This document shows positions 50,146 through 59,012 of a stretch of 64,000 nt of DNA, one piece after another. The stretch spans positions 44,996,580 to 45,060,579 of the forward strand of contig CM045729.1 in assembly GCA_024760905.1 (NCBI GenBank), given 5' to 3'. This DNA is from Plotosus lineatus (Eukaryota > Chordata > Actinopteri > Siluriformes > Plotosidae). A model generated the notes under the pieces. That model was not told the DNA's origin and did no database searches. It saw nothing but the letters and a program-made list of their open reading frames with translations. Every line of letters starts with the position of its first letter. Positions within the stretch are counted from its first letter, which is position 1. A program made the translations under genes and the position numbers.

Positions 50146-50735
50146 GGGGGTCACGGTGGTGTAGTTGTTGGCACTTCCACCTCACAGTAAAAAGATCCCG
50201 ATTTCAAGCTGTGTGTGGAATGTTCATGGATTTCCTTCCACAGTCCAAAGATATGCATTTTGGGCTAATTATCCATTCATTTTTTTGAACTGCTTAATCT
50301 TAATTATGGTCGCAGGTAATCTGGCATCTCAGTTGACTCTGAGCGAGGGCAGAGTACACCCTGGACAGCTCGCCATACCACTGTAGGGCAGAAACACTGA
50401 CAGCTATAGAAAACTACTCTTGAAGAAAGTCAGCAATGGTTCTTTAACATGCCTCTAACCAAAGACGGTGAGAGACATGGCTGGCCTTTAAAAACCCAGT
50501 TATTTGCACTGGGGGGGGACAGCAGTGACAACCCATTGATATTTGGACTTGAACTCCTGACCTAGGGATCAGTAATCCAGTACTCTACCACCAGGCCATG
50601 ACTGATTAGGCTAATTAGATATTTCAATTGCCTCAAGGTGTAAATACTTGTGTGCCATGTGTCTGGCCTTCGCCTGTAGTCAGCTGGGATGGACTCCAGC
50701 CTTCCAGAGACCCGAGTAGGATAAAGCAGCCCAAA
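50146..50735 (+). mobile_element. SINE-III interrupted by SINE-II
   Basis: 50146-50271 (GTCACGGTGGTGTAGTTGTT, TTTCCTTCCACAGTCC) and 50618-50735 (AGTCAGCTGGGATGGACTCC) are the two parts of one SINE-III, split by the insertion at 50272-50608. Confidence 0.8.
50272..50608 (-). mobile_element. SINE-II inserted in a SINE-III, 9-bp TSD
   Basis: GGCTAATTA flanks it at 50263-50271 and 50609-50617. Tail TTTTTTGAACTGCTTAATCT, body AAAGTCAGCAATGGTTCTTT, and a worn head (CTCTACCACCAGGCCATGAC). Confidence 0.82.
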
Positions 50736-50752
50736 AAAATTAAATAATCTAA

Positions 50753-51437
50753 AATTCATCATCCTCTGCTTAATCCGGAGTCGGGTCGTGTCGGCAGCGT
50801 GAGAAATGAGGTCCAGACGTCCCTCTCCCCAGCCACTTCCTCCAGCTCTTCTGGGGGGACACCAAGGCATTCCCAGACCAGCTAAGAGACATAGTCCCTC
50901 CAGCATGTTCTGGTTTTCTTCACGGTTGGCTATGCCCAAAGCACCAACCAAGGGAGGCATTCGGGAGGCATTTAAGCAGATGCCCGAGCCACCTCAACTG
51001 GCTTCTCTCAACACGGAGGAGCAGAGTTTCTACTCCAAGCTCCTCCTGGATGGATGAACTTCTTACCCCATCTCTAAGGGAGAGCCCCGCCATGCTGCGA
51101 AGTAAGCTCATTTCAGCTGCTCGTATCCACGAGCTTGTTCTTTTGGCCAATGCCAAAATTTTGTAACCATAGGTGAGGGTCGGAGCGTAGATCGACTGGT
51201 AAATTTGGTTTGCAGCTCAGCCCCCTTTCTCCATGACGGACCAGTGTAATCTCCACTTTACAGCAGAGGCTGCAGTGATCCTCCTGTTGATCTCCCACTT
51301 CATCCTTGAATAAAACCCCAAGATACTTGAACTCCTCCACTTGGGGCAGGACCTCATTCCAGACCTGTAGGGTACATTCCACCCATTTCTGGCTGAGAAC
51401 CAAAGCCTCGGATTTGGGGGTGCTGATTCTCAACTGA
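50753..51437 (-). mobile_element. LINE family 2, 3' fragment
   Basis: The 3' end is at left (TTCATCATCCTCTGCTTAAT). The minus frame has RVERSQLRWLGHLLKCLPNA, RTSSWIRAAEMSLLRSMAGL and PQVEEFKYLGVLFKDEVG. 5'-truncated near STPKSEALVLSQK. Confidence 0.85.
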
Positions 51438-52099
51438 ACTAAAAGTCTTCTTCTTCTAATAATACTAAGAAGAATAGGCCTACATGTGAAAATCTATATG
51501 TAAGATTCTTTTTTTCCTTAGTTTATCCAGTGCTGTCAGGTGAGGGTGATATCATGACAAACTCATTATGCTGGGAATTTCTGTCACTCATAGCATTTGT
51601 CAGGTTATTCCATTAAGGTTTATCTCCATGCTGATAATGTTCTTCATATTGAAATAAAGTCAGCTTTTGCATCTGGGTTCCAAGTAAGTGTCCAACTAGA
51701 TTATTATTGCAAGCAACATAAGGAACCTGGGTTTAAAAGCTTCATTTAACTGCCATGGAGGTGCAAGGGCATTAACTATACAACACCTTATTGGTAAGAT
51801 GTCTCTTCCAGGAGATGTAAACTGTATGCAGCAGTTTTATATATGTATGCAAGTTGCATTAAGGTCTTTTTGACAGTCAATATTTGGATCAGTATGAGAG
51901 AAATGTCTCAATGCAAGCTTTAAATATTTTGGCCTTTATTTCCTTCCTGGTAGGTGACTTCCACACGTTCCATAATGACACTCCAAGCCTGTGCTCTTAA
52001 TAGCCATATCATGTTCAGTGTCAATATAACCATCCAGGTACTGATTCATTCACACATTCAACTGAAATGTGTGACTCACATTCACATCAGATGCTCTTA

Positions 52100-52640
52100 A
52101 ACACAAATTTGAAGAAGGGTTGAAATGCAAAGATTTTGCCTTCTTCACATTTAAATATAATCAAATATCTTGGCAAACTTCCTCTACCTGGAATAAGAGT
52201 TCTTGGGCCTATTGGATTCAGAGCTATATCATCTGCATAGTCGACGTCAGGAGCAACCTTGAATAGTTGACATTGTCTATGACAGTACTAAAGGGTGAGG
52301 CGGTCTGAATCTCTGATAGAAGTATGTGGGGAATAGACAATGCAGATGATCGAGGAAAGGTGCAAGAGGACTTAAATCTGTCTCATCATCCAGAATGATG
52401 ACTCTTGTGAAGGTATCTTGGTGCATAACTTTGTTTGGATTTACAACTTCCATTGGGATTTGGAAGCTTCGAAGATCTTCAGCAGTTTGGGGCGATTAAT
52501 CAAATCAAATGATTTTAGTAAGTGTATGAACATGATGACAGCTTCATTCTGAAAGTTCCACAGCTCTTCAACAATATGCCGTAAAGTGACGGTGTGAGAA
52601 GTGGTAGCGTGACCTTGTTTGAAGTGCTTTAGGAAATTCT
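52100..52640 (-). mobile_element. Old reverse-transcriptase remnant, unassigned LINE
   Basis: On the minus strand, near 52630-52490: FKQGHATTSHTVTLRHIVEE then FIHLLKSFDLINR, the palm region (QxG, KxFD). Near 52250: DVDYADDIALNP, the YADD catalytic motif. Spacing between them is right for a non-LTR reverse transcriptase. The family is different from the other three LINEs and heavily decayed. Confidence 0.65.
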
Positions 52641-52860
52641 GTTAAAAAGACAGCCATTATAAACTTTACAATCTGGGTTATTAATATTCATCTGATATTC
52701 TTCCTTTAACCCACTGTGGAATGCAGTTTGCTGTTGTTTCAAACGAGGTCTTCCACATAAGAGCAGAAAACATTTTGATGCATCCCTAGGCTTACAGTTT
52801 TAATTTGTATATATTTATTTTTTGATGTTGAATCCTCCAACTCCTCTATCCAGTGCTGTA

Positions 52861-52866
<6 letters not shown>

Positions 52867-52898
<32 letters not shown>
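52867..52898. repeat. Poly-A tract
   Basis: An uninterrupted run of about 32 A. Confidence 0.95.
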
Positions 52899-52900
<2 letters not shown>

Positions 52901-53333
52901 GGGTATACTATGAGGCTTCTTCGGCAGCCTAACAAGAATCCGCACTTCCCAATCGTGGCATGGTTCTTATTATACTGGGCTCTCTACACTGAATGATCAT
53001 AAATAGAGTAAAGAAACACAATTGTGACATGATTACAAGCCGAGAGATGACAAAGCAGTAGTTTTTTAAAATAAGTGTGTACATGCTACATGTTTGCTAA
53101 AATAAGTGAGTATATAGCGTATAACTCGCGTGTACGCCTGACTACAGCCCTGCCTCTATCCTTCATCTGGCACCTATCCCTTGAGCTACCTGGCCAGGAG
53201 ATTAAGTCCCACCATTTTTATTCTCAGTGTCAATAGCATGTGCAAATCACTCCTCCACAGCAAGATGATAATCAGGAATGAACGATAATAATGAATGATG
53301 TCACCAGGAAAAATAAAACTGTATTCCTTGCAT

Positions 53334-53513
53334 GTAGTGCAATGGTGGCTAAGTGGTTAGGAGTTACAAATTTGAAGTTCAGCAGTTCAATCCCCACTGT
53401 TGCACACTTGAGCAAGGCCCTTAACCCTCAACTATTCAAGTTGTATAAAAATGATAATTGTAAGGCTCTCTGGATAAGAGAAACTGCCAAATGCTGTAAA
53501 TGTAAAAACTACT
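53334..53513 (+). mobile_element. V-SINE-like tRNA-derived SINE
   Basis: Head ATGGTGGCTAAGTGGTTAGG and B box-like GTTCAATCCCC. Body TTGAGCAAGGCCCTTAACCC and tail GGCTCTCTGGATAAGAGAAA then AAATGCTGTAAATGTAAA. The (TGTAAA) tail is characteristic of fish V-SINEs and their L2 partner. Confidence 0.75.
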
Positions 53514-53539
53514 GAAACCTAATTAATCCTCAAGGCTCT

Positions 53540-53882
53540 TCATTCGTTTATTTTCTGAGCTGCTTATTCCTAATTAGGGTCACAGGGAGACTGGCGCTCA
53601 TGTCAACTGACTCTGGGCAAGGGCAGAGAACACCCTGGACAGCTCGCCAGGCCATCGCAGTACAGAAACACACTGATAGCTATGCAGTCTACTCTTGGCA
53701 AAAGTGAGTAATGGTTCTTTTACAGCCTTTCACCACAGACAGTGAGAGACATGACCAGCCTTTGATAATTCAATTAGCTGCACTGTGGGGACAGCAGTAG
53801 CAACCTTTAACAGTGGGGTTTGAAACCCCAACCTTGGGATCGGTAATCTAGCACCTTATCATCGGGTCAAGACTGTCCCTTC
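53540..53882 (-). mobile_element. SINE-II, complete but diverged
   Basis: Tail TTATTCCTAATTAGGGTCAC, CAGCTCGCCAGGCCATCGCA, body GTAATGGTTCTTTTACAGCC and a worn head (AGCACCTTATCATCGGGTCA). Confidence 0.82.
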
Positions 53883-53986
53883 TGAAGGACCTTATATGTA
53901 AAAATAGAAATTTCTACTTCATTTATTAATGACGTGAATATAGTCACATAATTAAGCAATCATGTGTGAAAATTATATATATATAG

Positions 53987-54318
53987 GGGCAGTGGTGGTC
54001 TAGTGGTATAGGGCACTGGATCGCTGATCCAAAGTCCCACTCTCCACAAGGTTGTCACTGTTCCCCCCAGTGTAGCTAACTGGGTTATCAAAGGCGGGCC
54101 ATGTCTCTCACTGTCTATGGTGAGAGGCATGTAAAAGAACCATTGCTGACTTTCGTAAAGAGTAGCTGCAAAGCCGTCAGCGTGTTTCTGTCCCTTGCTA
54201 AAAGGGTTGTGACAGGAAGGGCATCCGACGTAAAAACCTCTGCCAAATCAAACGTGCGAATCAAGATGATTCGCTGTGGCGACTCCCGAGTAAAAGGGAA
54301 AAAGCTGAAAGGAAGACA

Positions 54319-54320
<2 letters not shown>
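53987..54320 (+). mobile_element. SINE-I
   Basis: Head GGGGCAGTGGTGGTCTAGTG (part of the B-box region deleted), full body, tail ATTCGCTGTGGCGACTCCCG and AGGAAGACAGAC running into a TA tract. Confidence 0.87.
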
Positions 54321-54410
<90 letters not shown>

Positions 54411-54411
54411 A
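54320..54411. repeat. (TA)n(GT)n microsatellite
   Basis: About 55 bp of TA then about 36 bp of GT, directly on the 3' end of a SINE-I. Confidence 0.95.
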
Positions 54412-54536
54412 TCACTTTTGTGAAGAACACTGATTATCTTCTTACAGTGTCATCTGTCAAGTAATGGGATGCATTCATCAAAAAAAGAACAGTCAGTTCT
54501 TGAAACTGATGTGTTGGAAGCATGAAAAATGAGCAG

Positions 54537-54652
54537 CTTCTTTTCCTTTCGGCTGTTCCCTTAAGGGGTCGACACAGCGAATCATCTGCCTCCATCTCAC
54601 TCTATCCTCTGCATCTTCTTCTCTTACACCAACTACCTTCATGTCCTCCTAC
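54537..54652 (-). mobile_element. RTE-like LINE 3' end, short
   Basis: Complement of the RTE 3' tail and last codons: CTTCTTTTCCTTTCGGCTGT, GCGAATCATCTGCCTCCATC, CTTCATGTCCTCC. Confidence 0.85.
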
Positions 54653-55194
54653 CTTCAGGTCCAGCATAAAAAATGGGTAAGCTTAAGAATTAAAGTGGCT
54701 TTGGCAAGAACTACATTGCGATGATTAAACAACTGGGTCTGTTAATTTCCGTAACGGCAGGTCTTGTGGGGTGTTCCTGGTATACAGTGAGAAGTATATA
54801 TCAAAGGAAGCCCGCGAAAGGATAACCAGAAACCTGGCAAACATTCACTGGTGGCCAAGGCTGATTTATGCACTTGGAGAATCAAAGCTAGTACAGCTGA
54901 TCTGACACCAAGGAAAGGCTACTGTGGTATAAACTATAAGTATAAACTGCCCATTATAGGAAGATTTTCCAAACATACAGTGCATTGTACTTGCTGCATA
55001 TGGATATGGGTCTGACTACCCACAGACGCTTCTGTTAGTGTTAATGTTATGACTGCATAGTGAATGTGAAGTGTGCAACGTCCAAAAAATCATATGAATC
55101 CTTGTGAATAAAAACTGAATTATTTAGAGAAAAAATGTTAAACAACAGTGCACATCACATGTAGTTTATAAGCACACAAATTAGAAATGTAATA

Positions 55195-55604
55195 CAGGGA
55201 TCCCTCGCTATTTCGCGCTACATGAATTGAAAAACCGCAAAAAACAAGGCCAATCATGCAAAAAAAAAAAAACCCTAACAAACAAACAAAAAACAGCCCA
55301 AACCCCCCATCAAAACTACTTACATTTTTATGTGAGGTGTGCATCTGAGTGCGTGCACACACATTTGTGTGCGCGCGCATCTGTATGTGTGTGTATTTAT
55401 ATTTTATTTACATCTTACACATTATTTTTGAATGTTTAATTGTTATTATAAGCATTTATAGCATTAAATATGTATTTATTGATATTATATACACATATAC
55501 ATGTACGTATACGTTAGTCGGGGGTGGTCAATCCTACTTCACGGAATTCAACGGTCGCGGGGGGATCTCGGTCCCAATTAACCACGGAAAGTGAGGGATC
55601 CCTG
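55195..55604. mobile_element. TA-flanked inverted-repeat element, 410 bp (CAGGGATCCCTC family)
   Basis: It starts CAGGGATCCCTCGCTATTTC and ends AAAGTGAGGGATCCCTG, with TA at 55193-55194 and 55605-55606. Inverted relative to the copy at 3982-4447. Confidence 0.83.
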
Positions 55605-55689
55605 TATTCTGAGGGAGTGACAGCATCCAAACATCATAATTAAGCATCACACTGTTATGAGCATACCTAACAGTCCCATGCTTCTTTTT

Positions 55690-55918
55690 CTTTCTCTGTG
55701 TTTTTGTTCACATGCTACTTCTCCAAATGCATTTGGCAGATCTCTTTGTCCAGAGTACCTTACATTTAAAAAAAAATCTAATTTATAAAACTGAATTGAA
55801 CTGAACAAACGAGGATTAGTCTCAAAGGACCAACAGTGTCAGATTGATGGGACTGGGGTTTGAACCTCTGGCCTTTGGATTAGTAACTAGAGTCTTAATC
55901 ACTGAGCTATCAGCGCCC
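55690..55918 (-). mobile_element. V-SINE-like tRNA-derived SINE
   Basis: Minus-strand head GGCGCTGATAGCTCAGTGAT and B box GGTTCAAACCCC. Tail GTACTCTGGACAAAGAGATC then TGCCAAATGC. Confidence 0.72.
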
Positions 55919-56230
55919 CATCATCATCATCATCATCATCATCTTCTTCCGCTTAGTCCAGGGTCGGGTCGCGGGGGCAGTAACCTTAGCAAAGAGGTCC
56001 AGACGTCCCTCTCCCGAGCCACTTCCTGCAACTCTCCCGGGAGGACACCGAGGCGGTCCCAGACAAGCCGAGAGACATAGTTCCTCCAGCGTGTTCTAGG
56101 TCGACCCCGGGGTCTCTTCCCGGTTGGACATGCCCGAAACACCACACCAGGGAGGCGTCCGGGGGGCATTCTAACCAGATGCCCGAGCCACCTCAACTGG
56201 CCCCTCTCAATGCGGAGGAGCAGCGGATCA
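55916..56230 (-). mobile_element. LINE family 2, 3' end
   Basis: (ATC)n at left is the complement of the GAT-repeat tail. The minus frame reads RWLGHLVRMPPGRLPGVVFR, TGKRPRGRPRTRWRNYVSRL and SLLRLLPPRPDPG. It is the best-preserved C-terminus of this family in the window and ends about 290 bp before the KLHL23 coding exon. Confidence 0.9.
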
Positions 56231-56490
56231 GCGCCCCAAATTAAACTTAATGAAATGGCATTTAATATACTGTATATGTATAATGCTTAAAATCCTTACT
56301 GGATCTCAGAAAATTGTATTTTTCCATTAAAGAATAAATAAAATCTTCACTTATACTGTGACATGATTTTCTTTTTACGCTGTATCTAAATCTAGATATT
56401 TTGGGTGATTTTCCCAACTGTTTTTTCTTCTTGTTTTGTCTGTGCTCTATAAACTGACATTAAATCTGTGTAATATAACAAAAAACACTC

Positions 56491-56502
56491 TTCCCTTTCC
56501 AG
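56491..56502 (+). promoter_or_regulatory. klhl23: Splice acceptor before the KLHL23 start exon
   Basis: TTCCCTTTCCAG is a good pyrimidine tract with AG, 17 bp before the ATG. It implies an upstream non-coding exon, so the promoter is not identified here. Confidence 0.6.
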
Positions 56503-56518
56503 TTACTCCTACTTAAAG

Positions 56519-57728
56519 ATGTCATCAACCGATGGAGAAAGCTACATGTATGAATTTTGCGATGAAGGTCATCCATCAGAAACCTTGGGAGCTCTTTGTG
56601 AGTTCTATGCTTGTGGTCTGTTTACTGATATCACACTCCAGTGTTGTACAGGACAGATGTTTCATTGTCACAAAGCCTTGCTGTCAGCCCGTAGTGCTTA
56701 CTTCAAAGTTATGTTCACCTCAGACATGAAGGAACGTTTGAATGTCATAATCAATCTGCCTGGAATGGAGGGAGAGATTCTGAGCGCTCTGGTCAACTAT
56801 GTTTATACATCTAAACTGAGCATCACCCAAGCTAATGTGCAAAGTCTCCTGGAAGCAGCTGATCTCCTTCAGTTCGTCTCAGTAAAGGCAGCCTGTGAGG
56901 AATTTATGGTGCGTTTTTTGGATGTTGATAACTGCCTCGGAATGCACGCTTTCGCTGAGCTGCATGTCTGCCCTATGTTGGAACGTGAAGCGTTGAGGAT
57001 TATGCTGAGCAGATTTGAGGAACTGATATGTCAAGAGGAGTTTTGGGGACTTGACTTCAAAAAGCTTGTCACCATTCTGTCTGCTGAGAATGTCAATGTG
57101 TGGAAAGAGGAGACACTTTTAGAAGCAGTCGTGAAGTGGGTGACCTTTGACATACATTCTCGAAAAGAAAACATTCTGGAACTATTGCACTGTGCTCAGG
57201 TCGAGGTGGATGACATGTATCTTACAACGGCTTTAGAAGCACACAAACATTGTAATGAACACAAGATCAGATCTATCATCAGTCACTCTGTGAAATCTAC
57301 TGTAATTTACACAAATAATAAGAATCTCACATCAAAGATGTACATCATAGGTGGATATTATTGGCACCCATTGTCAGAAATTCACATATGGGACCCCATT
57401 TGCAACACTTGGGTCCAAGGAAAGGACATGCCTGACTACACAAGAGAGAGTTACAGCGTTTCACTTCTGGGTTCTAACATCTATGTGACAGGAGGATACA
57501 GGACAGAGACCGTGGACGCACTGGATACTGTTTGGATTTACAACATTGACTCAGATGAGTGGACAGAAGGATGGCCTATGATCACAGCAAGATATTATCA
57601 CTGCTCTGTGCCCTTGCATGGATGTATATATATTATAGGTGGGTACACAGGGGGTGCCCCAACCCAGGAAACTGAATTCTACGATCCATTAAAAAAGAAA
57701 TGGTTTCCTGTGGCAGATATGATACAAG
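56519..57728 (+). CDS. klhl23: KLHL23, first coding exon (gene continues beyond right edge)
   Basis: Kelch-like protein 23, of the BTB-BACK-kelch family, whose members usually act as substrate adaptors of CUL3 ubiquitin ligases. Seen: 403 codons from the ATG at 56519 to a GTAGGA donor after 57728 (phase 1). The BTB domain is at about residues 25-135 (GLFTDITLQC, FHCHKALLSARSAYFKVMF), BACK at about 140-245 (FAELHVCPMLEREALRIM), and the first kelch repeats from about 275 (MYIIGGYYWHPLSEIHIWDP, NIYVTGGYRTETVDALDTVW, GGYTGGAP). The order and wording fit mammalian KLHL23. The frame stays open to 57826, but the conserved sequence ends at the donor, so the tail is intron read-through. An acceptor (CTTCCCTTTCCAG, ending 56502) indicates a 5' non-coding exon upstream. 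The last kelch repeats were not found by 64000. Confidence 0.92.
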
Positions 57729-57954
57729 GTAGGAAAATCTTACAAAGAGTAAGATATTTCAGAAGATTCTGTGTGGGATTCTTCTGGGTTTTGTTGGGGG
57801 TTTTTTTTGCCACTGAGTTGATCTGATAGGTATAATCCATGGGAAAAGTATTTTTTTTTTTTTTTTTGTATTAACTTGTTAATTTGTATCAAATAAACAA
57901 ACCAAACAAATATAATCTCTTACATACCCTTTGTATTATATATAAATATAATAG

Positions 57955-58042
57955 AGAAAACCCACATAAGCACAGGGAAAACATGCAAACGTTATATAGA
58001 AATGTTTGAGTCGAGGAACTGAATCCAGGAACTTCTTGAAAT
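57955..58042 (-). mobile_element. SINE-III fragment
   Basis: AACCCACATAAGCACAGGGA, AACATGCAAACGTTATATAG and GGAACTGAATCCAGGAAC are the mid and head part of SINE-III. It adjoins a SINE-II. Confidence 0.65.
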
Positions 58043-58079
58043 TTACTATTAGTTCTTCGGAAAAACAATACCCACTATC

Positions 58080-58419
58080 GCGGCAGTGGTGGTCCAGTGG
58101 TATAGGGCACTGGATCGCTGATCCAAAGGTTGGGGGTTCGAGTCCCACTCTCCACAAGGTTGTCACTGTCCCCCCCAGTGCAGCTAACTGGGTTATCAAA
58201 GGCCAGCCATGTCTCCCACTGTCTATGGTGTGAGGCATGTAAAAGAACCATTGCTGACTTTCGTAAAGAGTAGGCTGCAAAGCTGTCGGCGTGTTTCTGC
58301 CCTGCAATGGCCTGGCGAGCAGTCCAGGGTGTACTCTGCCCTCGCCCAAAATTGGCTGGGATGGGCACCAGCCTCCTCATGACCCAAATTAGGATTAAGC
58401 AGTTACAGAAATTGAACTG
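58080..58419 (+). mobile_element. SINE-II, complete with 13-bp TSD
   Basis: Head GCGGCAGTGGTGGTCCAGTG, B box GGTTCGAGTCCC, SINE-I body to GCGTGTTTCTGCC, then tail CTGCAATGGCCTGGCGAGC and AATTAGGATTAAGCAGTTAC. AATACCCACTATC is duplicated at 58067-58079 and 58420-58432. Confidence 0.92.
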
Positions 58420-59012
58420 AATACCCACTATCAGTCTTATTCCAGATTTCTCACATAGCATTTTATTAATACCATAAACTGTCAATCATATTGAGATCTG
58501 GACTGTTTTCTAGCCATGTCACTGAATTTATAAGGTCTCCGAAAAATTCAGAAAATCACCTCTCCACCGACTGTTAAGGTATTGATTACTATCTCCCCTG
58601 GTCCCCAAACTGATATGTAACCCCATATCAGAAATTAATCTTTATCTTCAGGCAGTAGTATTCTTATGAATCAGCAATACAAGAGGTTTCAGAATCATAT
58701 CCTCACTGAAAATTACTTTCATCTTTGTAATCATTATCCACACTCCATATTCACTTCTCTTCAGGCCTCTGGAAACTCGTTGGTGTTAGTGTTGCTTTTC
58801 CATACTCTATGTAATCCCATTACATTCAGCTGATTTCTTACAGTTTTGACAAATTTGTTTTGTTGTGCATTTACTAGTTCCAAGGTAAGTGCATTGAGTT
58901 TCATATCCTGTTGCTTTACCTTCATGGACATACTTTATCCTTTAAACCTTTCCAATTTCTTTCATTTCAACTCTTGCTAGTTCTGAAGTGTAGTCTCTCT
59001 CTTTTAATGCAG

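Larger units (their letters stand above)
47658..56502. other. Region between PHGDH and the KLHL23 coding exon
   Basis: Holds the PHGDH 3' UTR (to about 48.5 kb) and a series of SINEs, LINE fragments and a Tigger-like element. 48520-50140 shows no recognised coding or repeat unit beyond weak SINE-like words near 48770. 51440-52100 is also blank. PHOSPHO2, which lies here in human, was not seen. Confidence 0.6.

Noticed and set aside
57729..57826. KLHL23 frame extension after residue 403
   Set aside because: Similarity ends exactly at a GTAGGA donor, and the extra residues are unrelated to kelch repeats.
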